Of a DNA stretch of 64,000 nt, positions 49,924 to 58,806 are shown one piece after another (positions within the stretch are counted from its first letter, which is position 1; each line of letters begins with the position of its first letter). The stretch comes from Thiocapsa sp. (GTDB lineage: Bacteria > Pseudomonadota > Gammaproteobacteria > Chromatiales > Chromatiaceae). Below the pieces are notes generated by a model. The model did not search any database and was not told where the DNA came from. It worked only from the letters and a program-made list of their open reading frames with translations. The translations under genes and the position numbers were made by a program. The stretch is taken from contig NZ_CP073760.1 of the NCBI RefSeq assembly GCF_018399035.1, positions 3,290,001-3,354,000 of the forward strand, in the 5' to 3' direction.

Positions 49924-51705
49924 TCAGGATTCCAGATAGAAGATCAGATCGGAGAGCCCGTCCATCGCCTCGTGGATGGCGACATCATCATGCGCCGCGA
50001 CCGCATCGCGCAGCGTCTCGATGAGGTTCACCAGGTCTTCGCGGTCCTCCGCATTGGCGCTTTCCATCAGGCGTTCGGCCTTCTCGATCAGGGCCGTGGC
50101 CTGAACGGTATCGCGTCGCTCGGCACTCGCCGCGACGCCCTCCCCGTCGCTCCCCTCGGCGCCGTCGGACGCATCGCTGGACTCGCTGCTGAAGTCGCCG
50201 TCGATGAGTGCGCCGATGCGTGCGCGTGCGGCCGCCATGGTGTCCTGCTCGAAGCGGGCGGTGGCGTTGTCGATGACGATGCGCTGCTCGAGCCCGGTGC
50301 TCTTCTCGCGCGAGGTGACCTTGAGGATGCCGTTCACATCGAGCGAGAAGGTGGTGACGATGACGTTGCCGGCCGGCGCGTCGCTCAGGCCCTCGATGCG
50401 GAAGGCGCCGATCTCGGTGTTGTTGAGCGCATCGGAGTCCTCGCCTTGATAGACGCGCACGTCGATCGCGGCCTGGCCGTCTTCGATGGTGGAGAAGGCA
50501 TCGCTCTTGGTCACCGGGATGGGGGTGTTCTTGCGGATCAAGGGGATGTAGACGAAGGGATAGAACTCGCCGTTGAGCTCGCCCAGCGCACTGGTTCCGA
50601 AGGTGTAGGGCGTGACGTCCACCAGCACGCGCGAGACGCGCTGACCGCCGATCACGGCCGCCTGGATGGCCGCACCGCTCGCCACGCATAGATCCGGGTC
50701 GACCTCGCTGCGCGGCTGCATCCGCAGCAGCTCTTCGAGACGCTGCTGGATCAAGGGGGTGCGGGTCGCGCCGCCGACCAGCAGGACCTCGCTGAGATCT
50801 CCGATGCCCAAGCCGGCCCCTTCCAGCGCGGTGTGCACCGCGTCCATGGTCTCGTCGATATAGGGCGCGATCATCGCCTCGTAGTCGTCGCGCGACAGCT
50901 CGAGGGAGAGATTGACCGGTTTGCCTTGGTGCTCGAGCAGATATTCCTCGTCGATGCGCACGAAGGGGGCGTCGCTGAGCGCGATCTTCGCCATTTCCGC
51001 CGCGCGGGTCAGACGCGCCATGGCGACGCGATGCGCACTCGGGTCCGTGCCCTGCTCCTTCAGATGCGCGACCAGGTGCTCCAGGATCTTCCCGTCGAAG
51101 TCGTCGCCGCCGAGCTGGTTGTTGCCGTGGCTCGACAGGACCTCGGTCACCTCCTTGGCCAGACGCACGACCGAGACGTCGAAGGTGCCGCCGCCCAGGT
51201 CGTAGACCAGAATGGTCTTGGGCTCCTGATGATCGACCTCGTAGGCGAGTGCGGCGGCCGTCGGCTCGTTGATGATGCGCACCACCTCGAGCCCGGCGAG
51301 CTCGCCGGCGTCGCGGGTCGCCTGGCGCTGCGCATCCGAGAAATAGGCCGGGACCGTGATGACCGCCTTGGTCACCGGTTGACCCAGATCGGACTCGGCC
51401 GCGCGCTTGAGCCGACCGAGGATGAGCGCCGAGATCTCCTGCGGGCTGTAGCGCTGCGCACCCATCTCGATGAGGGTGTCCTCGCCCATGCGCCGTTTGA
51501 CCGAGCGGATGGTGCGCTCCGGGGCCAGGATGTATTGATTGCGCGCGCTCTGGCCGACCAACAAGGCGCCGTCGTCCGCGATCCCGACCACGGAGGGCAG
51601 GATGGGGCTGCCGTCGACCGGGATGAGTCGCACACGACCCTCCTCGACCACCGCGACCTCGGAGTTGGTGGTGCCGAGATCGATGCCGATGATGATGTCG
51701 CTCAC
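49924..51705 (-). CDS. Hsp70-family chaperone, DnaK/HscC-like
   Basis: A 593-residue Hsp70. ATPase domain: [20 protein letters not shown] (phosphate loop 1), [36 protein letters not shown] (phosphate 2) and [20 protein letters not shown]. The substrate-binding domain is standard ([20 protein letters not shown]), but the C-terminal lid is short and contains a Ser/Asp-rich linker ([20 protein letters not shown]). It lacks the DnaK EEVD-like end. The start is a GTG overlapping the grpE stop (GTGA). The dedicated GrpE and J-like genes suggest a specialised chaperone separate from the housekeeping DnaK. Confidence 0.93.
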   Translation of the reverse strand: MSDIIIGIDLGTTNSEVAVVEEGRVRLIPVDGSPILPSVVGIADDGALLVGQSARNQYILAPERTIRSVKRRMGEDTLIEMGAQRYSPQEISALILGRLKRAAESDLGQPVTKAVITVPAYFSDAQRQATRDAGELAGLEVVRIINEPTAAALAYEVDHQEPKTILVYDLGGGTFDVSVVRLAKEVTEVLSSHGNNQLGGDDFDGKILEHLVAHLKEQGTDPSAHRVAMARLTRAAEMAKIALSDAPFVRIDEEYLLEHQGKPVNLSLELSRDDYEAMIAPYIDETMDAVHTALEGAGLGIGDLSEVLLVGGATRTPLIQQRLEELLRMQPRSEVDPDLCVASGAAIQAAVIGGQRVSRVLVDVTPYTFGTSALGELNGEFYPFVYIPLIRKNTPIPVTKSDAFSTIEDGQAAIDVRVYQGEDSDALNNTEIGAFRIEGLSDAPAGNVIVTTFSLDVNGILKVTSREKSTGLEQRIVIDNATARFEQDTMAAARARIGALIDGDFSSESSDASDGAEGSDGEGVAASAERRDTVQATALIEKAERLMESANAEDREDLVNLIETLRDAVAAHDDVAIHEAMDGLSDLIFYLES

Positions 51706-52379
51706 TGGGGATGGTCCTCGAATTTGTTGACGATGACGTCGGCGAGACGCAACAGCGACTCGCCGCGCCGATAACCGGTACGCAGCTCCGCGAGCACCGT
51801 GCCGAGCGGCAGGGCGGGATCGCGCCCGACCTCGAGTGCACGCATGATCCGCGGATCGAAGGGCCGCCCGACGGTCTGGATCGGGCGCACCTCGCGCCGA
51901 TCCAGGGTCTCGTCGAGACGGCGCAGATTCATGCTCAAGCCTTGCGTCATACCCGTGATGAACTCGGCCGCACCGCTGGCGTGCGCAAGCCAGTTGGGCC
52001 GATAGGCGGCGGCCTGACCGCGGCCGTCCCGCAGGCGGTCACGCAGCTCGATCAGCTCGAGCAGGATGTCGCGCTCGGCGTTCAGGGCGATGTCGCGGGC
52101 ATCCTGCTGACGTCGAGAAAGCTCGGCGGACAGATGCTCGTTCGCCTGCCGGAGGCTGTCGAAGAGATCGCGGAACTGCTCGAGCGCCGTCTTGACCTGA
52201 CGCGACTCGAGCTTGACCTCGTTCTTGAGCGCGCCCAGCTCGGCGAGCAGGGTGAAGAGGTCGGGCGCGTCGGTTTCCTCCATGTCGTCGATGCCCGCTC
52301 CCGAGCCCTCGCGCGCGCCCGGCTCCTCCTCCAGATAGGCACGGAAACGCTCGAGCAACGCCTCCTTTGCATCCTCCAT
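51702..52379 (-). CDS. grpE: GrpE-family nucleotide exchange factor
   Basis: A 225-residue GrpE-like protein. The long N-terminal coiled coil (about residues 45-105, LAELGALKNEVKLESRQVKT and QQDARDIALNAERDILLELI) is followed by a C-terminal beta domain (RPFDPRIMRALEVGRDPALP, GTVLAELRTGYRRGESLLRL, ADVIVNK) that contacts the Hsp70 ATPase domain. It diverges from housekeeping GrpE and sits between the J-like gene (gap three bases) and Hsp70 (overlap). Confidence 0.87.
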   Translation of the reverse strand: MEDAKEALLERFRAYLEEEPGAREGSGAGIDDMEETDAPDLFTLLAELGALKNEVKLESRQVKTALEQFRDLFDSLRQANEHLSAELSRRQQDARDIALNAERDILLELIELRDRLRDGRGQAAAYRPNWLAHASGAAEFITGMTQGLSMNLRRLDETLDRREVRPIQTVGRPFDPRIMRALEVGRDPALPLGTVLAELRTGYRRGESLLRLADVIVNKFEDHPQ

Positions 52380-52382
52380 ACG

Positions 52383-52676
52383 TCAGACCTCGCCGCGCAG
52401 CAGCGCGGTCAGCGTGGTCCGCTTCGGGCGACGCGACTCGCTCACGGGCGCGGCCTTGGCCAAGATGTCGGCGGCGGTCGGCGGGGTCTGATCGAAGAGC
52501 GCATAGGCGAGGCGATCGCGTCGGGTGCGGATCTTTTCGTAGGCCCCGCGCAGCGCCTCGAAACCGGCCGGATCGCGCTCGGGGGAGGCGCGGCGCAGAC
52601 CGGCGAGATAGGCCGCTTCGATGGCGGCGTCGTCCGCATCGAAGGGGACGCCGAGGATGAGAAAGGGGTCGGTCAT
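52383..52676 (-). CDS. J-like domain protein lacking the HPD motif
   Basis: A 97-residue protein whose first 65 residues fit a J domain: PFLILGVPFDADDAAIEAAY (helices I-II) and AGFEALRGAYEKIRTRRDRL (helix III). In place of the His-Pro-Asp needed to stimulate Hsp70 ATPase the loop reads Ser-Pro-Glu (RRASPERDP). The C-terminal 30 residues are a basic tail. The start ATG 52676 is the first fitting codon; the frame is open upstream into an intergenic hairpin. It may recruit Hsp70 without activating it. Confidence 0.78.
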   Translation of the reverse strand: MTDPFLILGVPFDADDAAIEAAYLAGLRRASPERDPAGFEALRGAYEKIRTRRDRLAYALFDQTPPTAADILAKAAPVSESRRPKRTTLTALLRGEV

Positions 52677-52697
52677 GCGATCAGGGTCCGATGGTTG

Positions 52698-52783
52698 TTG
52701 AACCGCGTCCGGCGGGGCATGCGGTGTTGTGGTTTGGTTTCGATCTTGTTCGGGCAAGCGGCGTCCGCGGGGGCGCGGTTCAA
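52698..52783. repeat. Single AACCGCG-type module (TG/CA borders)
   Basis: TG-AACCGCGTCC at 52699 and GGGCGCGGTT-CA at 52782 enclose 84 bases; the pairing extends one base further on both sides (TTG/CAA). It lies in the 151-base gap between the 867-aa protein gene and the J-like gene. The interior differs from all other copies. Confidence 0.7.
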
Positions 52784-52827
52784 GTTGTCGAGGTTCGGTT
52801 GTCCCGGGGGACTCCGCATCGACCGGC

Positions 52828-55431
52828 TCAGCGGCGCTTTCGTTTGGCGCGATTGCGTTTGCGGGTGCTCGGAGACGGCCCGGGGTTGAAATCGCCCGGA
52901 TCCGGGAAGGGCAGACCCTTGGCATTCATGTCGGCCGCCAGGGCATTGATCAATAGGTCCAATGCCTCCTTGCCGAGATCGCGCTCGATCTCGCGCATCG
53001 ATTCGCCGACTGGACCCGGCATCTGCATCAGGGCGCGGAAGCCGCTCGGCCCGAGCGTGCGAATCATGTCCGCCAAGAGCGAGATCGACCTCTGGGCCAT
53101 GTCGCCGTCGTCGATGTCGTCGTCTTCGTCATCCCATTCGTCTTCGTTGAAGCCGCCGCCGAAGCCACCGCGCAGCGGTCCACCGAAGGGCAGCGAGGGT
53201 CCGCTCAGGGCCTCGATGATCCGATGCACCAGACGGGAGTCGCCGTTGTCGCGCGCGCGCTCGAGCGCCTGCTCCAAGCGCAGCGTCTCGTGCATCGGGA
53301 CGTTCCAGGGCACGACACCGCGGTGACGGGCCTCGAACGCATGGAGCTCGAAGACCGGCTCGCCCCGCCAGCGCTTCAAGGCGGCCTCCGCGAAGGCCAG
53401 CCGCACGTCGTGCAGGTCGGTGCGGCGCAGGGTTTCGCAGATCGACTCCATCTCGCCCTGATCGAGCTTGAGCCGGGCCGTCTGCTTGAGCGGCCCCTTC
53501 AGCTCGCGCCCGACCTCGCTCGGGAGCTTGGCACCCGTATCCAGATGCGCCCGGACGCGCGCGAAAAAGGCACGCAGGTCCGCCGCGTCGGACGTCGATG
53601 CCTTGGCGAGTCCAAGCTGTTTCAGCAGCCGGGCGCCGGGAATACCGCAGGCGCCGGCCTCCAGCAGGAGGATAAGGCGTGCAGCCAGTCCATTGCCGAG
53701 ACTCTCCGCCAGGGCCTGCAAACGCCCCTCGCCCCGGGAATCGAACGCGAGCAGCTCGGCCAGACCGCGCACCAGTTCCAAGCGTTCGCGCGTGCGCTCG
53801 GTGCGGCTCCACTCCTCGGCTAGGGCCAGTGCACGCATGGCCAAGTCCGCTCGCTTAACCCTTAAATTCTTGCGGGCATGCGCGAGATGCGCCTCCACCA
53901 GCCGCTCGCGCACCCCGCTGTTGATCGGATCCACCGCCAGGATGTCGGCGGCGATGGTCGCAGCCTTCTTGAAGGCCCCGCTCGCGATCGCGGTATCCAT
54001 GGCGGCGGTCAGAACCGCTTTGTCGGTCGGCCAGCGCGCTTGGGCGCGCTTGAGGATGTTGCGGGCGTCCTTGAGCGCCTTGCCGCCGCGCAGGTAGTAG
54101 GCGATCAGGCTCAGATAGGTGGCTCGGTCGTCGGGGTCGTGCTCGAGGCTGGATTCCAGGTCGGCCACAATGGTTCCAGGTAAGGATTCCGGGTCGGAAT
54201 CCGGCTCCATTCGCTCGAGGATTTTAAAGAGGGTTTCGGTACGACGCAGCACGAGCGCGATCCGCAACGCGGCATCGCTGCCCGGCTCGACGCGGGGCTC
54301 GGCGGCATCCGCCATGAGGTCCGCGTGATCCTGCCAGTAGGTGGCGACCTTCCAGGGATCGGATTCCGCCTCGCTCTCCCAGGCATCCAGCAGGTATCCA
54401 TCGATCTTGCGCAGCGGCTTGCCGCCGGCCTCGATCCACCATTTCGCGCCGGTCTGCGGCTTCGGCAAGAGCAGACGCAGTCCACGCTCGTGGGCCCAAG
54501 TCTCCCCGAGCACCCGGCGATGCCGAAACATCAGACGCAGAAGCTGCTTGGGCTGCGGCGCGTTGCCGAGCGCCTGCAGCTCGTTCCAGAGGATCGCACG
54601 CTCGGCGGGCCAGCCGCGCAGAGAAAAGACCAGATCGCGTGTCGCCGGGCCGATATCGCGGAGCTTGGGTGCCAGCTCGATCTCCGAGAGCAGCGCCAAG
54701 CGCGCGGCATCGCGCAACCCGGCGAAGCCCGAGTTGTCGTCGATGCGGTCCAGGAGTTTGGCTGCCTCGTTGCGCGCCACCTCGGTCCAGTCGCCCCGAT
54801 GATCGCGTGCGACGGGGTCGAGACGACTCAATGCCTTGAGGATCTGGACCAGATCGCGATAGGGCGAACGGAACGGGATCGCCTTCAGCGCCTGCGCGAG
54901 TGCCTGATCGTTGCCGACGCAATAGGCGTCGAGGGCCTCTTCGGCGACGGTCGCTTGCACGCGGATAGGGTCATCGGCGGGCAGTGCCTCGGCAATCCCG
55001 GCGGTGCCGGCGAGCATCTGGGCCGCCAAATGGCCGAGCAACAAGGCTCGGGACTCGGGATCGGCCGTCAAGGAGCCGCCCTCCAGCATCGGCATGACCT
55101 GAGCGACACGACCCAGGCGGAGGAGGCAAACCGCATGATCCGGATGTACCGGGAGCGCCCCCAGCGCGGCGCGGTTCTCCCACATCACCAGCGCCTCCTT
55201 GTGCATGCCTTTGGCGCCGAGCTGGCGCGCGCGCCCCTCGTAGGCATCGGCAAGCCCGATCCGGAGTCCATCCCTGTCTTCGCCCGCCGGGGCCTGCTTG
55301 AGCAGATCCTTGAAGCCCGCCATCGCCTCGCGAAAGCGCCCGCTATCGAGATCGGCACGTGCCGATTCGGGCGTGATCGGACACGCCTGTTGACGGGCCT
55401 TGACGGAAGGTCGCTTCTGCTTCTTTGCCAT
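52828..55431 (-). CDS. Large helical (TPR-like) protein heading the chaperone operon
   Basis: An 867-residue soluble protein of unknown family. Most of it consists of paired helices with TPR-like spacing (residues about 25-200: SGRFREAMAGFKDLLKQAPA, GMHKEALVMWENRAALGALP; and 440-600). An acidic linker (FNEDEWDDEDDDIDDGD) at about 775 precedes a conserved C-terminal helix bundle, and the protein ends in a basic tail (STRKRNRAKRKRR), which could bind nucleic acid. ATG 55431 gives MAKKQKRPSVKARQ; upstream in-frame codons look non-coding. As the first gene of the run down to the SNF2 gene it may be the substrate-recognition part. Confidence 0.72.
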   Translation of the reverse strand: MAKKQKRPSVKARQQACPITPESARADLDSGRFREAMAGFKDLLKQAPAGEDRDGLRIGLADAYEGRARQLGAKGMHKEALVMWENRAALGALPVHPDHAVCLLRLGRVAQVMPMLEGGSLTADPESRALLLGHLAAQMLAGTAGIAEALPADDPIRVQATVAEEALDAYCVGNDQALAQALKAIPFRSPYRDLVQILKALSRLDPVARDHRGDWTEVARNEAAKLLDRIDDNSGFAGLRDAARLALLSEIELAPKLRDIGPATRDLVFSLRGWPAERAILWNELQALGNAPQPKQLLRLMFRHRRVLGETWAHERGLRLLLPKPQTGAKWWIEAGGKPLRKIDGYLLDAWESEAESDPWKVATYWQDHADLMADAAEPRVEPGSDAALRIALVLRRTETLFKILERMEPDSDPESLPGTIVADLESSLEHDPDDRATYLSLIAYYLRGGKALKDARNILKRAQARWPTDKAVLTAAMDTAIASGAFKKAATIAADILAVDPINSGVRERLVEAHLAHARKNLRVKRADLAMRALALAEEWSRTERTRERLELVRGLAELLAFDSRGEGRLQALAESLGNGLAARLILLLEAGACGIPGARLLKQLGLAKASTSDAADLRAFFARVRAHLDTGAKLPSEVGRELKGPLKQTARLKLDQGEMESICETLRRTDLHDVRLAFAEAALKRWRGEPVFELHAFEARHRGVVPWNVPMHETLRLEQALERARDNGDSRLVHRIIEALSGPSLPFGGPLRGGFGGGFNEDEWDDEDDDIDDGDMAQRSISLLADMIRTLGPSGFRALMQMPGPVGESMREIERDLGKEALDLLINALAADMNAKGLPFPDPGDFNPGPSPSTRKRNRAKRKRR

Positions 55432-55585
55432 ATCGAATCGAATCGGGAGTAGAACGGAGGGGGTCGCCAGTCGCGCAGTATACATCGGCTGCCGGCGAGC
55501 TTCAGCTGCAAACGGGCGGCGCGCGTGTCGATCCTGCGAACGCTCGCAGGTGCGGCGGAACACACGCTGACGAACGGCACGCCGA

Positions 55586-56026
55586 TCAATGCAGAAAAGG
55601 ACTCTCCACTCGAACCCCCTCGATGACCTGCCCGTGGCTCAGGTCTTCCGAGAGCAGGACTTCCGCACCGCCGCTCAATGCCGTTGCCACGATCATCCCA
55701 TCCCAAAAGGACAACGGATGACGTCCTTGAATCTCCGCGGCATGAAGAACCGTCGTGACCGTCGGTATCTCGATCTGCCAGACACCATAGGCGCCGATCA
55801 GACCCCGTGCCGTTGCCGGCGATAGCGGCTGCGGAATTTTACGCGTGACGTTGACGAAGAATTCCTGCAGAACCTGAATACTGAGCACACCGGCTTGGGA
55901 ACCCCAGAGTCCTCGGAGGAGCAGGGCGGCTCGTTCGCGCTTGTGGCCGGCATCTCGATCATGGGCATAGATCAGGACATTGGTGTCGATGAAATGCTTA
56001 AACCGCGTCCAGAGCGAGATGCTCAC
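55586..56026 (-). CDS. PIN-domain toxin (VapC-like), 5' end replaced by a mobile element
   Basis: A PIN-domain ribonuclease with its acidic residues in place: Asp in FIDTNVLIYAHD, Glu in SIQVLQEFFVNV, Asp in PLSFWDGMIVATAL and Asp in EVLLSEDLSHGQ. Such toxins cleave specific RNAs and are held by an antitoxin encoded upstream. The present frame begins with a GTG inside the repeat element and its first nine codons (SISLWTRF) are repeat sequence; no ribosome-binding site is visible. If the element is removed with one TA, the start becomes ATG AGC GTT AAG CAT, overlapping the antitoxin stop. Expression may therefore be reduced or driven from the element. Confidence 0.85.
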   Translation of the reverse strand: MSISLWTRFKHFIDTNVLIYAHDRDAGHKRERAALLLRGLWGSQAGVLSIQVLQEFFVNVTRKIPQPLSPATARGLIGAYGVWQIEIPTVTTVLHAAEIQGRHPLSFWDGMIVATALSGGAEVLLSEDLSHGQVIEGVRVESPFLH

Positions 56027-56191
56027 TTTCGAGTGAGCTCGACGTTTGGTGAATCCACGACCCTTAGCGGGGGACGCGGTTTGAAATTTTATATTTTTTA
56101 ATACTTTAAACCGCGCCGGCTCCAGCGGTTCTGAAATCCGCCGGGGCCGATCCCATCCAAAAACATCGCATACCGCACTGGGCGCGGTTTA
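55999..56191 (+). repeat. AACCGCG-type composite hairpin element, copy C
   Basis: Same two-module plan as copies A and B, with TA at both borders (55999-56000 and 56190-56191). The internal stem GCTCACT-TTCG-AGTGAGC of module 1 is perfect here. It is inserted between an antitoxin and its toxin on the minus strand, in the TA of the antitoxin stop codon. Confidence 0.92.
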
Positions 56192-56431
56192 ACGCTCATG
56201 GAGCTCGTCCCGAGCGACTGGTTTTCCACCCGGATGGAAGCCGGTCTCCAAGGCGTCGAGTGCAGCGCGCTTGGCCTGCTCATAGTGTTCCGCTTGCTCG
56301 ACGATGGTGGACAGCTCATCGGCGAGCATCCGCGAGACGGATGTCGATCGCTGCGCGGCGATGACGCGCAATTTCGTCAACAGGGCCTGGTCAATCGACA
56401 GGGTGATATTTTGTTTCGTTACGATGAACAA
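56189..56431 (-). CDS. Ribbon-helix-helix antitoxin (VapB-like) of the split PIN toxin
   Basis: An 80-residue protein with a ribbon-helix-helix N-terminus (QNITLSIDQALLTKLRVIAA, then STSVSRMLADELSTIVEQAE) and a C-terminal tail ending RDELHER. It would repress its operon and neutralise the PIN toxin downstream. The start is uncertain: a TTG at 56431 opens the frame and there is no ATG before the domain. The stop TAA is rebuilt from the TA target and the first A of the element, so the protein is unchanged by the insertion. Confidence 0.75.
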   Translation of the reverse strand: MFIVTKQNITLSIDQALLTKLRVIAAQRSTSVSRMLADELSTIVEQAEHYEQAKRAALDALETGFHPGGKPVARDELHER

Positions 56432-56576
56432 TCTCGGGCTGCACGTGACTGACGTGCAGCACGTTTAGCACGTGCCTCGCACCCGATCAAGAGCGCCGCC
56501 GGATCGCGGGCGATGGCGAGACGGCCGACCCGCGCTAAGGTGGGCATCATGCGCTCCGGAGGTTATCCTTCAAACC

Positions 56577-56690
56577 ATGCAGACATTCAAACCCCTGACC
56601 AAGCTCGTCGTGATCCTGGCATTCTGTCCGTCGCTCACCGCCGCCGAGGGTCTCTGGAACGGGCTCACGGCCGGGGTCGGGAGCAACTGA
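56577..56690 (+). CDS. 37-residue peptide overlapping the start of mrpE
   Basis: ATG 56577 is preceded by GGAGGTT and opens a 37-residue peptide with a basic start and a hydrophobic core (MQTFKPLTKLVVILAFCPSL, then TAAEGLWNGLTAG), like a cleaved signal peptide. Its TGA stop overlaps the mrpE ATG as TGATG, the usual layout for translational coupling. It could be a leader peptide controlling the antiporter operon or a small secreted/membrane peptide. Coding status is not proven. Confidence 0.5.
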   Translation: MQTFKPLTKLVVILAFCPSLTAAEGLWNGLTAGVGSN

Positions 56691-57211
56691 TGCGACTGCA
56701 CGGGCCACTGCCGATTGCTCGAACCGTAGCGCTGCGTCTCGCGCTCTTCTCGCTGCTGTGGTGGGTCTTGACCGAGGGGCAGCCGGACTCCTGGCCGCTC
56801 GGTGGTCTCTTCGTCGTGCTGGCCACCGCCCTGAGTCTGTCGCTGTCGCGTCCGGTGCCTTGGTCCCCAATCGGATTTGCCCGCTTCGTTCCCTTCTTCC
56901 TCTGGTGGTCGCTGCGCGGCGGGGTCGATGTCGCTTGGCGCGCCTGCGCGCCGAGCCTCCCCATCGCGCCCGGCATCCTGACCTATCGGCTGCGTCTTCC
57001 GCCCGGTCGGGCGCGTATCGTCATGACGGCCGTCATCAGCCTTCTGCCGGGAACCTTGAGTGCCGAGATTGTTCGGAATAACCTCATCATCCATATCCTG
57101 GATCAGCGCGCTTCGAACGAAGCGGATCTGGTAGCCTTGGAGAACAAGGTCGCCGCACTCTTTCGCATTCGGCTGAGCACGCCGCCGAGCACCCACGCCG
57201 AGACACCATGA
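56690..57211 (+). CDS. mrpE: Mrp-type cation/proton antiporter subunit E (MbhA-like)
   Basis: A 173-residue subunit with membrane helices ALRLALFSLLWWVLTEGQ and GGLFVVLATALSLSLSRPVP and the C-terminal cytoplasmic domain typical of MnhE/MrpE (RIVMTAVISLLPGTLSAEIV, IIHILDQRA). It is the first main gene of an antiporter operon in the order E-F-G-DUF4040-B-C-D-D-L, which is that of the membrane arm of Mbh/Mrp complexes. Its start overlaps the stop of the 37-residue peptide. Confidence 0.9.
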   Translation: MRLHGPLPIARTVALRLALFSLLWWVLTEGQPDSWPLGGLFVVLATALSLSLSRPVPWSPIGFARFVPFFLWWSLRGGVDVAWRACAPSLPIAPGILTYRLRLPPGRARIVMTAVISLLPGTLSAEIVRNNLIIHILDQRASNEADLVALENKVAALFRIRLSTPPSTHAETP

Positions 57212-57489
57212 CCCTGTTGTATCTCGCACTTGCCCTCGTCTTGATCTTCACGCTGGCTGCCGGACTCTGGCGCATCCTGCGCGGACCCACGCCCGCGGAC
57301 CGCATGCTCGCGGCCCAGTTGTTCGGCACCACGGCCGTCGCGGTCCTGCTGCTGCTCGCCGAGGCATCCGGTCACCCGGCGGTGCGCGATGTCGCACTGG
57401 TGTTCGCCCTTCTGGCCGCCGTCACGATGGTCGCCTTCGTGCGCCGGAGTTGGAGCGGCGAGGGGGAGGACGGCCATGTCGATCCTTGA
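57208..57489 (+). CDS. mrpF: Mrp-type antiporter subunit F
   Basis: A 93-residue protein with three membrane helices (LYLALALVLIFTLAAGLWRI, LFGTTAVAVLLLLAEASG, VALVFALLAAVTMVAFVRR) and the family signature GPTPADRMLAAQ after the first helix. It overlaps mrpE by four bases and mrpG by 14. Confidence 0.92.
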   Translation: MTLLYLALALVLIFTLAAGLWRILRGPTPADRMLAAQLFGTTAVAVLLLLAEASGHPAVRDVALVFALLAAVTMVAFVRRSWSGEGEDGHVDP

Positions 57490-57781
57490 CATCGTCGATA
57501 TCGTCTCGGCCGGCCTGCTGATCCTCGGCGGAGTCTTCTTCCTCGCCGGGACGGTGGGGCTGCTGCGCTTCCCCGATGTCTACACCCGTCTGCATGCCCT
57601 GACCAAGGCCGACAACCTGGGACTTGGGCTGATCGTCGCCGGGCTTGCGGTACAGGCGGAGTCATTTGCTGCGGTGGGCAAGCTGGTGCTGATTTGGATC
57701 TTGGTGCTGGTCGCCTCGGCCTTTGCCTGCCATCTGGTCGCGCGTGCGGCGCTGCGCCGCGGGATCGGGCCATGGACGTGA
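57476..57781 (+). CDS. mrpG: Mrp-type antiporter subunit G
   Basis: A 101-residue protein with three helices and the subunit G signature GLLRFPDVYTRLHALTKADN. ATG 57476 fits; it overlaps mrpF and the DUF4040 gene. Part of the small-subunit cluster of the antiporter. Confidence 0.93.
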   Translation: MSILDIVDIVSAGLLILGGVFFLAGTVGLLRFPDVYTRLHALTKADNLGLGLIVAGLAVQAESFAAVGKLVLIWILVLVASAFACHLVARAALRRGIGPWT

Positions 57782-58101
57782 TCGGACAGGTCGCTTGGGC
57801 GATCGATGGCCTGCTCGCACTGCTGCTCCTCTGGCTCGCGGCGCGGGCCTTGGCGAGCCCCGGGCTGCTGGAAGCCGTGGTCCTCTTCATCGGCTTCGGT
57901 CTGACCCTGGCGCTGGTCTGGGTCCGGCTCGACGCCCCGGACATCGCGCTGGCCGAAGCGGCAATCGGTGCCGGCTTGACCGGCGCCTTGCTGCTCGCGG
58001 CGCTCGCCCGGCTGCCGCTGTCGGCGCGGGCGGACGAACGCGCACAGCCGAGCCGTACAGAGAACACTCAGCCGCAGGAACGCCGAGATGCCGAGACATG
58101 A
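57772..58101 (+). CDS. Mrp/Mbh DUF4040 subunit (MbhD-like)
   Basis: A 109-residue protein with three helices; VRLDAPDIALAEAAIGAGLT is the DUF4040 signature found in MbhD and in the C-terminal part of MrpA. The separate gene, instead of a fusion to a large MrpA, matches the Mbh-type arrangement. The hydrophilic C-terminal tail has no special features. Confidence 0.87.
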   Translation: MDVIGQVAWAIDGLLALLLLWLAARALASPGLLEAVVLFIGFGLTLALVWVRLDAPDIALAEAAIGAGLTGALLLAALARLPLSARADERAQPSRTENTQPQERRDAET

Positions 58102-58113
58102 CCGCCCGCGCCG

Positions 58114-58806
58114 ATGCGGCGTTTCGACGTGACACCGATGGGGTTGGGCACACGCGCCGGGCATGTCCTCCTGATCGCGCTCTTGGCCACGATCTTCGGC
58201 GGCCTCGCGATCGCCGTCCTCTCGCTCCCGTCCGAATCGCCGGGCCTGTCCGCACAGGTCGAGGCGGCGATGGCCGACACCGGGGTGACGCATCCGGTCA
58301 CGGCCGTGCTGCTCGACTTCCGCGGCTACGACACCCTGCTCGAGCTGGTCGTCTTGCTGTTGGCGCTGGCCGGCGTCTGGTCCTTGGCCGAGGGGTCGCC
58401 CTTCGCCGATCGGCAGCCCGGCACCATGCTGGATCGGCTGAGCCGACTCTATGCGCCCTTGATGCTCATCGTGGCCGGATATCTCTTGTGGGCCGGGAGC
58501 GCATCGCCCGGCGGGGCCTTTCAAGCGGGTGCGGTGCTCGGTGCGGCCGGCGTGGTTCTGACCCTCACGGGCTGGCGCTTGCCGCTCGCGCTGGCAGGCT
58601 GGCCGCTGCGGCTGGTGTTGGTCTCGGGCGTGTCGATCTTCATCCTCGTAGGCCTGGTCTCGTTCTTTTTCGGAGCGGTTTGGCTGGACTATCCCCTCGA
58701 ATGGGCCGGCGCACTCATCCTGCTGATCGAGGCGATCGCCAGCCTCGCCATCGGGGCGACCCTGGCGGCACTCTTCCTCGGCGGACGCCCGGAGGCGCAT
58801 CCATGA
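58114..58806 (+). CDS. mrpB: Mrp-type antiporter subunit B with MbhE-like N-terminal part
   Basis: A 230-residue membrane protein. The first 95 residues (VLLIALLATIFGGLAIAVLS, then GVTHPVTAVLLDFRGYDTLL) resemble MbhE, that is the end of MrpA plus the start of MrpB. The rest (LSRLYAPLMLIVAGYLLWAG, PGGAFQAGAVLGAAGVVLTL) is the MnhB domain. It is a fusion of two Mbh subunits, MbhE and MbhF. ATG 58114 was chosen. Confidence 0.85.
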   Translation: MRRFDVTPMGLGTRAGHVLLIALLATIFGGLAIAVLSLPSESPGLSAQVEAAMADTGVTHPVTAVLLDFRGYDTLLELVVLLLALAGVWSLAEGSPFADRQPGTMLDRLSRLYAPLMLIVAGYLLWAGSASPGGAFQAGAVLGAAGVVLTLTGWRLPLALAGWPLRLVLVSGVSIFILVGLVSFFFGAVWLDYPLEWAGALILLIEAIASLAIGATLAALFLGGRPEAHP

